DNA of 48,230 nt from an uncultured Campylobacter sp. (lineage in GTDB: Bacteria > Campylobacterota > Campylobacteria > Campylobacterales > Campylobacteraceae): the NCBI RefSeq assembly GCF_938039245.1, contig NZ_CALHVN010000067.1, positions 1 through 48,230 on the forward strand, written 5' to 3'. Below, one piece after another: positions 21,651 through 30,446 of this stretch; the stretch's first letter is position 1, and each line of letters starts with the position of its first letter. The position numbers were made by a program, and so were the translations under genes. The notes beneath the pieces are model-generated. The model ran no database searches. It saw nothing but the letters and a program-made list of their open reading frames with translations, and was not told the DNA's origin.

Positions 21651-22454
21651 ATGCTAGAAAATAACAAAAGAGTTACAATTTATGATATAATTAACAAAAA
21701 AAGCGTTCAGCCTATCGTGATGATAACCGCCTACGACGCGCTTTTTGCACGGTTTTTTGACGATTATGCCGACATTATCTTGGTGGGTGATAGCCTAAAT
21801 ATGAGCTTTAACGGCAAAAAAGATACACTTAGTCTAAAAATGAGCGACACGCTTTATCACGTTAAGGCCGTTTTACAGGGAGCAAAGCGCGCTTTTGTCG
21901 TGGCGGATATGCCTTTTGGTAGCTATTTTAGCGAAAAAGACGCGCTAAAAAACGCGGCCAAATTTATCAAAGCCGGCGCAGACGCGGTTAAATTTGAAGG
22001 CGGTCTAAAAGCCGCCCCTATCGTAAAAAGGCTTGCTAGCGAGGGTATAAACGTGATGGCTCACATCGGACTCATGCCTCAGTTCGTGCGAAACGAGGGC
22101 GGCTACAAGATAAAAGGGCACAGCGAGGCCGACGAGGCGCGCCTTATCGAAGAAGCGCAGGCTCTAGAGCATGCGGGGGCATTCTCCGCGGTGCTAGAGG
22201 GCACGGTTAGCAGCGTCGCCGCAAAGGTCGCAAAAAGCGTAAAAATGCCTATCATCGGCATCGGCGCAGGTGTCGACGTAGACGGACAGGTGCTCGTGTG
22301 GAGCGATATGCTCGGATTTTTTGACGAGTTTAAGCCAAAATTCGTCAAACGATACCTCGACGGCGCAAATTTGGTACGAACGGCGGTAGAAGCCTACGCC
22401 CGCGAAGTTAGAGAAAAGACCTTTCCTAGCGAGGAGTTTGAGTATAAAATTTAG
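21651..22454 (+). CDS. panB: 3-methyl-2-oxobutanoate hydroxymethyltransferase
   Basis: A 267-residue PanB, first committed enzyme of pantothenate (CoA) synthesis: it adds a hydroxymethyl group from methylene-tetrahydrofolate to ketoisovalerate. The metal-binding VGDSLNM (about 44-50), the segment KFEGG, HIGLMPQ (around 130) and IGIGAG (around 200) match the family, and the length is usual. It diverges from the Hpt gene; the ATG follows AAAGGGAAA. panC and panD are not in this window. Confidence 0.95.
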   Translation: MLENNKRVTIYDIINKKSVQPIVMITAYDALFARFFDDYADIILVGDSLNMSFNGKKDTLSLKMSDTLYHVKAVLQGAKRAFVVADMPFGSYFSEKDALKNAAKFIKAGADAVKFEGGLKAAPIVKRLASEGINVMAHIGLMPQFVRNEGGYKIKGHSEADEARLIEEAQALEHAGAFSAVLEGTVSSVAAKVAKSVKMPIIGIGAGVDVDGQVLVWSDMLGFFDEFKPKFVKRYLDGANLVRTAVEAYAREVREKTFPSEEFEYKI

Positions 22455-22642
22455 CTTGTTTTTGCCAAATCTAGTCGGCGGGATAAATTTGAGCGCTTAG
22501 TAAGCGACGGCAATTTAGATTTTAAATCGACAAGTAAAATTCGGCTTAAATTTAAGGCCTAAATTTGCAATATCGTTTGCCAAATTTGGCGTACAAAATT
22601 TGCTATCAAAACAAGGCTAGACATAAAAATAAGGAGTAAGAT

Positions 22643-23530
22643 TTGAAAATTTTATTGATTTTAGCGACGTTTTTTAGCGCGCTAGCGGCCTCAAATCCGC
22701 ATTTTGGACTAGGCATCGATAGCCTTGGCGAACAAAGCGAGCAAACTCAAAGCCAAAAGAAGTTTTCTAAGCGCGAAGAGGCAGCAAGACAAGCGATCGA
22801 AAATGCCGATTATGACGCTGCTTTTAAGATTTTATCGCCGCTTTGCGAGGAGGGCGACGCGATGAGTTGCGCGGTGCTTGGTAGCATGCATTTTAGCGGG
22901 CTGGGAACGGATAAGAGCAGCGAAAAAGCCGAGCTTTACTTTGAAAAATCGTGCGAGCTTGGAAACGGTACGGGCTGCTTTGATCTAGCGCTTTTAAACG
23001 CCAAGGAAATTTTCGGTCCAAAAGATGAAAATAAAATATTTCGCCTCTACGAAAAAGGCTGCGAGCTGGGCTCTGAAGCGGCTTGCAACAACCTAGGCCT
23101 AATCTACGAATCGCGAAACGATCTCAAAAAATCCATAAATTTATACGGCAAGGCTTGCATCAAATTTGACGGCGCGGGATGCTACAACTACGGCAGGATG
23201 ATGCATGAGGGTCTTGGCGCAAAGCGCGATTTTGCCAGCGCTTACAAGGCGTTTGACATCTCGTGCTACATGAAAAACGCGCTTGGCTGCTACGCTCTTG
23301 GCTACGTTTACGAACACGCGCAGGGCGTAGAGTTTGCGGTTTATGATGCGTATGACGGCTATTCGCGCGCTTGTAAGCTCGGCAACGACGACGGCTGCAA
23401 GGCTTTGGGATTTGAAAACTACGAAAAAAATATCGAAATTTATGAAAAATTCGAGTCCATCGCAGAAGGTTGTAAATTCGGCAACATAGACGACTGCGAG
23501 CTGCTAAAAGCAAAAATAGCGGAGTTTTAG
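22643..23530 (+). CDS. Secreted Sel1-repeat (Hcp-like) cysteine-rich protein
   Basis: A 295-residue protein with a TTG start behind AAGGAG. A signal peptide (residues 1-16, ALAAS at its end) is followed by a low-complexity linker and about six Sel1-like TPR units from residue 55, each with a cysteine pair spaced as in Helicobacter Hcp proteins (for example LCEEGDAMSC and SCELGNGTGC). In Hcp proteins each pair makes a disulfide that locks the two helices. Hcp proteins have been reported to bind penicillins weakly and to be secreted; the function here is unknown. No operon partners. Confidence 0.8.
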   Translation: MKILLILATFFSALAASNPHFGLGIDSLGEQSEQTQSQKKFSKREEAARQAIENADYDAAFKILSPLCEEGDAMSCAVLGSMHFSGLGTDKSSEKAELYFEKSCELGNGTGCFDLALLNAKEIFGPKDENKIFRLYEKGCELGSEAACNNLGLIYESRNDLKKSINLYGKACIKFDGAGCYNYGRMMHEGLGAKRDFASAYKAFDISCYMKNALGCYALGYVYEHAQGVEFAVYDAYDGYSRACKLGNDDGCKALGFENYEKNIEIYEKFESIAEGCKFGNIDDCELLKAKIAEF

Positions 23531-23784
23531 GCTCTGACCGATTTGGTCGGCCATGATCTATATTTTTCGTCAAATTTAAGCTGATTTTGAGATTTATCCG
23601 CTTTGCTTAGCGGATAAATTTTATCTTTTATTTGCAAGCAAATTTTACTTTATACGATTTTAAAATCATTTACGGCGTCAAATTTGGCGCCTAAAGCGAA
23701 GCCTAGTTTCAACCGAGTCCAAAGCCAAAACTTACCCAAAATTTTGTAAAATGCGGCAAATTTACGAAAAACAGAGCCGAAAAA

Positions 23785-24804
23785 ATGGATAGAATAGTCG
23801 AAATAGAAAAAATAAGCTTTGAAAACGATTTTGAGGTGTCGCTGCGCCCCACGCGCTTTGAGGACTACATCGGACAGGAAAAAATCAAGCAAAATTTAGG
23901 CGTATTTATAAAGGCCGCCAAAAAGCGCGGCGAGTGCCTGGATCACGTGCTTTTCTACGGGCCTCCGGGCCTTGGTAAGACGACGCTGGCGCACATCATC
24001 GCAAACGAAATGGGCGTGAGCATCAAGATGACGGCCGCGCCCATGATAGAAAAAAGCGGCGATCTAGCGGCGGTGCTAACAAATCTCCAAGAGGGCGACG
24101 TGCTGTTTATCGACGAGATACACCGCCTTAGCCCCGCGATCGAGGAGGTACTGTATCCGGCGATGGAGGACTTTCGCCTAGACATCATCATCGGCTCAGG
24201 GCCCGCCGCGCAGACTATCAAGATCGACCTGCCGAAATTTACGCTCATCGGCGCTACGACGCGCGCGGGTATGATTTCAGCGCCTCTTAGGGACCGCTTC
24301 GGGATGGATTTTAGGCTGCAGTTTTACACCAGAGAGGAGCTAGCTCGTATCGTGCAGATCGCCTCTGTAAAGCTTGGCAAAGAGTGCGAAAAAGCCGCCG
24401 CTCTCGAGGTCGCCGCTCGCTCGCGCGCCACGCCTAGGATCGCGCTACGGCTACTAAAGCGCATAAGGGACTTCGCCGAGGTAAACGACGAAGCGATCAT
24501 CTCGCAACCTCGCGCCAAAGAGGCTCTGGACGCGCTTGGCGTAAACGATATCGGCTTTGACGAGATGGATATCAAGTACCTAGAAATCCTGCTCGCCGCC
24601 AAACGCCGCCCGATGGGTCTAAGCACGATCGCTGCGGCTTTGAGCGAAGACGAAGGCACGGTCGAGGACGTGATCGAGCCCTATCTGCTCGCTAACGGCT
24701 ACATCGAGCGCACCGCCAAAGGCAGGCTGGCTAGCGCCAAAGCCTACGAGGTGTTTAAGCTAAAATTTGACGCAGATGCGCAAAGGGGACTGTTTGAGGA
24801 GTGA
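23785..24804 (+). CDS. ruvB: Holliday junction branch-migration ATPase RuvB
   Basis: A 339-residue AAA+ helicase that works with RuvA to move Holliday junctions. Walker A GPPGLGKT is at 59-66, Walker B LFIDEIHR near 108-115, the sensor GATTRAG near 155-161 and the DNA-binding winged helix at the C-terminus (RTAKGRLAS). It stands alone without ruvA or ruvC, usual in Campylobacterota. The ATG follows a weak purine run (GAGCCGAAAAA). Confidence 0.95.
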   Translation: MDRIVEIEKISFENDFEVSLRPTRFEDYIGQEKIKQNLGVFIKAAKKRGECLDHVLFYGPPGLGKTTLAHIIANEMGVSIKMTAAPMIEKSGDLAAVLTNLQEGDVLFIDEIHRLSPAIEEVLYPAMEDFRLDIIIGSGPAAQTIKIDLPKFTLIGATTRAGMISAPLRDRFGMDFRLQFYTREELARIVQIASVKLGKECEKAAALEVAARSRATPRIALRLLKRIRDFAEVNDEAIISQPRAKEALDALGVNDIGFDEMDIKYLEILLAAKRRPMGLSTIAAALSEDEGTVEDVIEPYLLANGYIERTAKGRLASAKAYEVFKLKFDADAQRGLFEE

Positions 24805-25122
24805 GGCGAATTCGGCTCGCTCGTAAAATTTAATCACCAAATTTTAGTCGCTTTTTGCTCGGGAAATTATCTTGGGTTTAAATTTGACGAACGTAAAAAA
24901 ACGCCTTCGTTTACGCGCGGGTAAAATTTGATCGTATTTTTGTCGAAAATTAAGAGAGGCGTGAATTTAGCCGCTACGAAATTTTGTCAATTTTAAAACG
25001 AAAGTCGTAGGTTTGGTGAAATTTGAGCGAAAATTTAATTTTATTTACGGCTTGGAATCGTGCGACGACGGCGGTAAATTCGGCGCAAAAGCAAAAACCC
25101 AAAGCGCCAAAATTTTAAAGTT
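24805..25122. other. Gene-free stretch
   Basis: About 320 bp between ruvB and the convergent lipoprotein gene. No gene recognised; several AAATTT motifs. A short frame starting at 25013 is the shadow of the lipoprotein gene. Confidence 0.4.
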
Positions 25123-25566
25123 TTATCTAAAACTAAACGACCAAGTGCCTTTATTTGTCTCAATCTGCGTTTCTAGAGGATCGCAGTCTGCGCCAAAAAC
25201 CACCTTATCTCCAAAGTTAAGCTCAAGCCTTTTATCCGCACCGTATTTATCGTAAAAATCTTCTAAAGATAGGGTTTCGCTTTCTTGTATATCTTTTAGG
25301 TTCGACACCTCTACGCTCTTTTTATCCTTTCTCATCCTAAACCAAAAACGATATTTGGAGTCTTTAGAGTAGAAATTCCAAGACGTACCGCAGTTTCCTC
25401 TGTTTACGACCACGCTATGTATCCTGAGTCCGTCTTCTAACGAGGTTATGATAACCGCTCCTCTTCTAGCTTGTACCTCAAGCGGCGCTTTATCAGTTGT
25501 CTTGTCTCCTTCGCTACCGCAGCCTATGAGTACCGCCGCGGCCAACGCCAAACTTAACTTTTTCAT
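25123..25566 (-). CDS. Small lipoprotein, unknown
   Basis: A 147-residue protein beginning MKKLSLALAAAVLIGCGSEGDK: a lipoprotein signal with lipobox LIGC, so C16 would become the lipid-modified first residue. The remainder is a beta-rich domain with two cysteines (NRGNCGTSW and FGADCDPLE) that could form a disulfide. I recognise no family. The ATG overlaps the stop of the gene upstream (ATGA, 25563-25566), so it is the second gene of a coupled pair whose first gene is broken. Expression is probably set by the poly-G promoter at 25885-25912. Confidence 0.65.
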   Translation of the reverse strand: MKKLSLALAAAVLIGCGSEGDKTTDKAPLEVQARRGAVIITSLEDGLRIHSVVVNRGNCGTSWNFYSKDSKYRFWFRMRKDKKSVEVSNLKDIQESETLSLEDFYDKYGADKRLELNFGDKVVFGADCDPLETQIETNKGTWSFSFR

Positions 25567-25856
25567 TTATTTTCTCCTTTTAGTTTTTTGATAGCTTCTT
25601 TTCTTTGCCCGTCTTTGGACTCGCCAAGGCTAGGTAAAATTTCTAAAAGCCCTGCAGCCAGCTCCTCGGAAATCAAAAAATAGCAAGGCTCGCCGCCTCT
25701 GGTAACGGGATAGCCGTTTTTGCCCTCTATAGAGCTTTCCCACCTCATACCTACGCGCCAGCCGCCCATACTACCGCTAAAACCGTAAACGACCTCAAAG
25801 TCGCCCTTTTCGTAAAACGTTTAGGGCTTAACGTCAAACGGATAAAAACCGCTCAT
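25563..25856 (-). pseudogene. Small gene interrupted by in-frame stop
   Basis: Translating from the ATG at 25854-25856, which follows AAAGGAGATTT, gives MSGFYPFDVKP, then TAA at 25821-25823 in place of codon 12, then an uninterrupted 85-residue frame (TFYEKGDFEVVYGFSGSMGGWRVGMRWE, ending KKLKGENK). A CAA-to-TAA change or a sequencing error would explain it. Internal ATGs at 25769 could re-start translation as a 68-residue protein. The family is not recognised; KNGYPVTRGGEPCYFLISEELAAGLLEI is the most distinctive segment. It overlaps the lipoprotein gene by four bases. Confidence 0.65.
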
Positions 25857-25884
25857 AAATCTCCTTTAAATAAAATACAAAGGC

Positions 25885-25912
25885 ATTCTACCCCCCCCCC
25901 CCTAAAAATCAA
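25885..25912 (-). promoter_or_regulatory. Poly-G(12) tract in promoter spacer (phase-variation candidate)
   Basis: On the reverse strand: TTGATT (25907-25912), then TTTA plus twelve G (25891-25902), then TAGAAT (25885-25890), about 30 bp upstream of the AAAGGAGATTT-ATG start at 25856. The -35-like and -10-like boxes are 16 bp apart with 12 G; each G gained or lost changes the spacing. Poly-G/C slippage is the standard phase-variation mechanism in Campylobacter. Confidence 0.6.
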
Positions 25913-26112
25913 TTAATCTTGCATTCAAATTTGCCTCCGAATTTTTACCTTAAGCTTGCCGTATCTGCCCAAAAATAGCGTTAAATTTGCCGTATGCGCT
26001 TAGATGGCTGCTGCTCGTCCTGCGCGCATCTAAATTTACGCTTGATTTACCCGCTCGCGCCAAAGCCGCTGCATCCACCGCCTGCTCGTCCGCAAAACCT
26101 CGCAAAATCTGA

Positions 26113-26118
26113 TATAAT
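26113..26118 (+). promoter_or_regulatory. -10 box for the AI-2E family gene
   Basis: TATAAT, 19 bp before the ATG at 26138; AAAGGA ribosome site between. Confidence 0.5.
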
Positions 26119-26137
26119 AAGCCCCTAAAGGATAAAA

Positions 26138-27181
26138 ATGAAAAACAACCGCATATTTTTCGGGCTTTTGATGCTGTGCGCGTTAGGACTGGTGGGCTAT
26201 CTTTTTAAACCGTTTTTGCTAAATATCTTTATCGCCGCCTTGCTAGCCGTCGCTACCTCAAACGTAAACGTCAAATTTTTACAGCTAACCAAGGGCAAAA
26301 AGACGCTCTCGGCGGCTCTTACCACGCTTGCGCTGTTTTCGCTATTTATCGCGCCGCTTTTGTACGCCGTGATCGAGCTGGCTAAACACGCGGCAAGCTT
26401 TAACACCGGCTACATAACAAACACGCTAGATTATTTTCAAAGCGGCAAATTTCAGCTACCAGAACCGATCAAATTTCTAGAACCAAAAATCAAAGAGATA
26501 GTCGCCGATATCGACGTCAAGGCCATCTCGGCAAATCTCATTGCAAATTTAGCCGGCATCGGAAAATCAAGCGTAAATTTTCTCGTAGACGTGATTTTTA
26601 TCCTCGTATTTTTCTTTTTCGCCCTACTTTACGGCAGCGAGCTTGTTGGCTACCTAAAAAACGCGCTTCCGATGAAGGAGAGCGAGAGCGAGTTTATCCT
26701 CAGCGAAGTGGCCAACGTCATGAGCGTCGTGCTTTATTCTATCGTGATAAACGCGATTTTGCAGGGTTGCCTCTTTGCCATCATCACGATTTCCTACGGC
26801 TACAACGGCTTTTTGATGGGCATACTCTTTGCCTTTACTTCGCTTGTCCCGGTCGTTGGTGGATTGCTCGCGTGGGGGCCGATTAGTCTTTACGAGTTTG
26901 CTAACGGCAATACCGCGGCTGCGATCGTCATCGCCGTCTATACTATCGTCGTGATCTCTATCGTCGCAGATACGTTTTTAAAGCCGATCGTGATTAAATT
27001 TATCAACGATAAGCTCGTAAAAATCCCGACCAAGATCAACGAGCTACTGCTGTTTTTCTCGATGATAGCGGGTATCTCGACGTTTGGCTTTTGGGGGCTT
27101 ATCCTGGGGCCTGCGATCGTGACGTTTTTTATCTCGACGATTAAGCTTTATACATTGCTTAAAGAGCGCTCGGTCGTCTAA
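26138..27181 (+). CDS. AI-2E family (PerM/UPF0118) membrane transporter
   Basis: A 347-residue integral membrane protein of the AI-2 exporter (PerM, TqsA) family. Several hydrophobic helices cluster at the N-terminus (about 8-90) and in the C-terminal half, with the family's conserved run around LFAFTSLVPVVGGLLAWGP (about 228-246) and a late segment with KIPTKINELLLFFSMIAGISTFGFWGLILGP. Substrates differ among family members (autoinducer-2, Na+/H+ exchange), so no substrate is claimed. It is monocistronic, with promoter and ribosome site (AAAGGATAAAA) immediately upstream. Confidence 0.88.
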   Translation: MKNNRIFFGLLMLCALGLVGYLFKPFLLNIFIAALLAVATSNVNVKFLQLTKGKKTLSAALTTLALFSLFIAPLLYAVIELAKHAASFNTGYITNTLDYFQSGKFQLPEPIKFLEPKIKEIVADIDVKAISANLIANLAGIGKSSVNFLVDVIFILVFFFFALLYGSELVGYLKNALPMKESESEFILSEVANVMSVVLYSIVINAILQGCLFAIITISYGYNGFLMGILFAFTSLVPVVGGLLAWGPISLYEFANGNTAAAIVIAVYTIVVISIVADTFLKPIVIKFINDKLVKIPTKINELLLFFSMIAGISTFGFWGLILGPAIVTFFISTIKLYTLLKERSVV

Positions 27182-27251
27182 ATTTGCCTAAATTTGGCGA
27201 TATTTTTAGCAAATATCACAAATCTAACGCGAATTTTATTATTTTCTGTGC

Positions 27252-27300
27252 TATAATCCTTAAATAAAAAAATTAATGTTCCGCATTAAATTTGCGGAAC
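27252..27300 (+). promoter_or_regulatory. Porin promoter and leader hairpin
   Basis: TATAAT at 27252-27257 would start transcription near 27264. The leader then holds a perfect 7-bp hairpin, GTTCCGC (27278-27284) / GCGGAAC (27294-27300) with a nine-base loop, 20 bp before the ribosome site AAGGAG (27322). It may stabilise or regulate the message. Confidence 0.55.
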
Positions 27301-27332
27301 GTAAATTTGCTAAATTTAACCAAGGAGTTTTT

Positions 27333-28667
27333 ATGAAACTAGCAAAACTAAGTTTAGCCGCCGTTTTGGCGCTTGGCTTTTTGGGCGCCGCAAACGCAGC
27401 CGACACCTTTGAAGAGGCGTTTACCAAAGGAAAACTAGCGGGCAAGATCCAAGCCACGTACGCGGATCAAAAAGACGAACGCGCGCCGATACACGACGAG
27501 CAGCTGACGTCCATACAGCTTGAGCTTGGATACGTTACCGATCCGTTTTACGGCTTTAGACTCGGCGTTACGGGACAGGGTAATTTCCTACCGTTTAACA
27601 GCATGAGAAAAAGCGGCACTCTATACGACAAAGAGTGGAGAACGCAAGGCGCGGTAATGTCCGAAGCGTATCTGGGCTACGGTATAGGGCAGACCGATAT
27701 AAAATTCGGCCGTCAATACGTAAATACTCCGCTAGTAGCGGGCAATCCGACGCGCGCGTTTAAAGAGGCGTTTGAGGGTCTAACGATCGTAAATAAAGAC
27801 ATACCAAACACCGCATTGATCGGCGGCTGGTATTATAAATTTCAAGGCAGAAGCGCCGTCGTAACGGGCGGCAAAGAGGGACGCGCTCCGCACTTTAAAG
27901 ATAGAGTTATCGTCGGCGGCATGGGACCAGTGGCGCACGAGTTTGACAATATCTTTACCGGCGCGGTCATAAATCAAAGCATCCCGAATCTAAAACTAAC
28001 CGGCGCATACGCTAGAGTGACCGACCTTAGGCGCGGCGCGCTGCAAGGCGATATCAACTTCTACCTAGCCGAGGCTAACTATAAAGTGCCCGTCGGCGAC
28101 TTTAATCTCGGTTTTGACGCGATGTACAAAGGCTCTCGCACTACAAGAGGCCTGGAAGACCTAAACTACGACGGAAATATGATCGGCCTAAGGGCGGGGA
28201 TTTATGATTTTGTTGGCTTTAGCGCCTCTTACGCCTATACGACCGTCGGCGACAACGACGCTTTGGCGTTTGGCCTAGGCAACGGCCCCGGCTCATACAC
28301 GCTGCTTCCTATCCGCGGGCCTTTCGTGTTTACGGGCTATGCGGGTATGAATACGCATAAGCTTTTGTTTGAGTACGACTTTAAAGACGCGGGCGCCGAG
28401 GGCCTAAAAGCAAAACTACATCTAGTAAAAGGCAGGCAAGACGCCCCTCACCGTAACGCCGGTCCGACCGCGGCTAACACACACATGAACGTCCAAGGCT
28501 GGGCGGCGCAGGCTAGCTACGATATGCCGTGGGTCAAGGGGCTAAGCGCAAGCGTCACCTACACGGCTCTTGAGAGAAAGAATTTTGATGCCAGAGGAGC
28601 CGTTAGAAAGACCGATAACAACGAGCTTTGGTTACAAGTCGGATATAAATTTAACCTTCTAAACTAG
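27333..28667 (+). CDS. OprD-like (Opr family) outer-membrane porin
   Basis: A 444-residue outer membrane channel. The ATG at 27333 is chosen because it follows AAGGAGTTTTT and begins a textbook signal peptide MKLAKLSLAAVLALGFLGAANA, cleaved before ADTFEEAF. A start further upstream at 27276 lies inside the leader hairpin. The mature part alternates hydrophobic and polar residues as a beta-barrel, with GYVTDPFYGFRLGVTGQG, FGRQYVNTPLV and LWLQVGYKFNLLN (aromatic C-terminus as in barrel proteins). Members of this family in Campylobacter take up small solutes; substrate unknown. A strong terminator follows. Confidence 0.88.
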   Translation: MKLAKLSLAAVLALGFLGAANAADTFEEAFTKGKLAGKIQATYADQKDERAPIHDEQLTSIQLELGYVTDPFYGFRLGVTGQGNFLPFNSMRKSGTLYDKEWRTQGAVMSEAYLGYGIGQTDIKFGRQYVNTPLVAGNPTRAFKEAFEGLTIVNKDIPNTALIGGWYYKFQGRSAVVTGGKEGRAPHFKDRVIVGGMGPVAHEFDNIFTGAVINQSIPNLKLTGAYARVTDLRRGALQGDINFYLAEANYKVPVGDFNLGFDAMYKGSRTTRGLEDLNYDGNMIGLRAGIYDFVGFSASYAYTTVGDNDALAFGLGNGPGSYTLLPIRGPFVFTGYAGMNTHKLLFEYDFKDAGAEGLKAKLHLVKGRQDAPHRNAGPTAANTHMNVQGWAAQASYDMPWVKGLSASVTYTALERKNFDARGAVRKTDNNELWLQVGYKFNLLN

Positions 28668-28678
28668 CTTTTAGCCAC

Positions 28679-28703
28679 GCGGACGCAAATTTGACGCGTC
28701 CGC
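28679..28703 (+). terminator. Terminator of the porin gene
   Basis: Perfect 8-bp stem GCGGACGC (28679-28686) / GCGTCCGC (28696-28703), loop AAATTTGAC, followed by TACCCTTTTAT, 12 bases after the porin stop. Confidence 0.75.
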
Positions 28704-29592
28704 TACCCTTTTATCTGATTTTTGCGTTTGGGGCGTAAATTTAGCCTCGCAAACCCGCATAAATTTGACGTAAGCCATAAATTTAATTTTGGAGTTTAAA
28801 ACGCCTTTTCGTGGCGCTAAAATGTACACGTCCGCGGTTTATCCGCCGAAAATAAACTCAAATAGGACGCGACGCGAAGTTTTTGCTTCCGTTTAGTATT
28901 TTTGGGAGTATTTTTGAATGTATTTTAAATTTGCTCGTTTAATTTTATAAATTTATCTCGAGCTGTTTTTAGTTGCCACGAGTTTTGTTTAGAGCGCGGA
29001 TTTATTCGGCATTTAAATTTACGAAAAACCAGAAATCTACCGAGCCATTTTTTGATACGTTTTTAAGGCGTTTCGCAAGCTACGCACCACAAACCGCTTC
29101 TTGTTCGTGCATTTTGTCGCATTAAATTTAAACAAACGCGAGCGCAAATCGAGTCAAATTTAACCCTCGCGCTGTATTTACGGGTTTAATTTTTGCGTTT
29201 TTCGGCGCGGATTTAGCCTTAAAAGATCCGTGCAAATTTAACGAGAGTGGCGAATTTACGTTTTGTTTTTCGGCGCTTAGGCTGCGAGTTTCGAGCAAAT
29301 CTACCGTGCTCTTGCGACTATGGCTAAATTTGCTTTAAAGCTCGCCTGCGGTTTAAATTTATGTGCCCGGTTTAATCCGCTTGCGACGCTTATGGATTAA
29401 ATTTATGCAAAACACGCGGTAAATTTAATATACGAATTCGCCCCATTTAGCTACGCTAAATTTATCGCTTAAAATTGATACAAAATCAAATTTACGCCGC
29501 AAATGCAGCAATCAAAATCCGCCCGCGCCCGCATAAATTTAATCCGTTTGCAAACGCGCGAAATTCGGTCTAAATTTAACTAAAGTCGCAAA
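28704..29592. other. Long gene-free stretch rich in AAATTT
   Basis: About 890 bp with no gene that I can support on either strand and no RNA gene recognised. I count 18 AAATTT hexamers between 28668 and 29592, many as TAAATTTA or CAAATTTG. The stretch may be decayed sequence of unknown origin. Confidence 0.5.
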
Positions 29593-30102
29593 CTAATTTT
29601 CCAAACTTTTCTTATGTTTTCTTATCTTTTTTATCGCCCAGTCGTAGTGTGATGAGGTACTGCCGGTGACGTAGGCGGCGAGATTTAGCTTGCCGGTGAA
29701 ATCAAAATGCCCGCGAGTAAAAAGCTCCTCGTCGCTAAAATTTGCCGTAAGCGCCGTTACTTTTTCGTGGGTTTGCGCTAGCAGCGCTTTAGCCTCGTAA
29801 AGCGGCGTATCTTGGTGCTCGCGCCAAATTTGCGCATTCATCTGCGGGTAGGTTTTCCAGTTGTACGGTTGCGGCAAAAACGCGCTGCGCTCGCCGCTTA
29901 AGTTTTTTTGGATGAAATTTATCAAAAGCAAGTGCCACTCGTAAAGATGCGCTAGCACATCGCGGACGCATTTATCTCTATCCTCGAAGTCAAATTTAGC
30001 CTCTTGCTGCGCCTCGCTCAAGCTCTCAACTAGCGACAAAAGTTTTTTAAAATTTGTCTCTGAAGCGTTTAGCAGGTCTATTTTATTTGTTGGTCGCGGC
30101 AT
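29593..30102 (-). CDS. ClbS/DfsB family four-helix protein
   Basis: A 169-residue helical protein of the DfsB/ClbS (DUF1706) family, usual length. Diagnostic pieces: RDVLAHLYEWHLLLINFI (about 48-65), WKTYPQMNAQIWREHQ, and TSSHYDWAIKKIRKHKK near the end. ClbS hydrolyses the cyclopropane warhead of colibactin and protects the producer; most homologues have no known substrate, so a genotoxin or stress-defence role is only a possibility. No operon partners; the ribosome site is weak (AAAGGAAAAAC). Confidence 0.8.
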   Translation of the reverse strand: MPRPTNKIDLLNASETNFKKLLSLVESLSEAQQEAKFDFEDRDKCVRDVLAHLYEWHLLLINFIQKNLSGERSAFLPQPYNWKTYPQMNAQIWREHQDTPLYEAKALLAQTHEKVTALTANFSDEELFTRGHFDFTGKLNLAAYVTGSTSSHYDWAIKKIRKHKKSLEN

Positions 30103-30280
30103 GTTTTTCCTTTAAATTTGCCTTTGCGTAACTGCGGCAAATTAGCTAAATTTTACACCGAGTTTTTAAATTTGCCCTTAAAGACGCGGGGGTTGGCGAG
30201 TAAAATCGGCTACGTTTTTAGGCGTTAAATTTGCGCTAGCTAAAACGGCACGCGCTTTGTTAAATTCTTACCTAGCTTAC

Positions 30281-30339
30281 GCTACCAGCGGCGATTATGC
30301 GTGCCTCGCGCAAAACCGCTTTGCGCGAGGCACGGTAGC
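30281..30339. repeat. Very strong stem-loop in the gap before the TPR gene
   Basis: A 15-bp perfect stem (30300-30314 with 30320-30334; arm CGTGCCTCGCGCAAA), loop of five. Outside it GCTACC (30281-30286) pairs with GGTAGC (30334-30339). It lies between the DfsB start and the TPR stop, both on the reverse strand. No T-run follows on the reverse strand, so not a plain terminator. Confidence 0.6.
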
Positions 30340-30446
30340 AAAAAATGCGTAAATTTCTTTTTATACGTTAAAATTTAGCCGAGATTTAAGGCCGGGCTAG
30401 AACTCGCAATCACCGCATTTATCGCTAGCCGCAATGCAAACAAACC

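Noticed and set aside
21566..21667. Upstream start for the Hpt-like protein
   Set aside because: Would overlap panB, lacks a ribosome site and adds 34 residues without homology; the internal ATG has AAAGGACGG before it.
23160..23573. 137-codon reverse frame under the Sel1 gene
   Set aside because: Arginine/serine-rich shadow of the cysteine-repeat gene on the other strand.
27276..27332. Upstream start for the porin
   Set aside because: Starts inside the leader hairpin and adds 19 residues before a normal signal peptide.
30186..30205. Third copy of the MITE-like end (GCGGGGGTTGGCGAGTAAAA)
   Set aside because: 17 of 20 bases match the terminal repeat but the inward sequence does not align with the element; may be a relic or chance.
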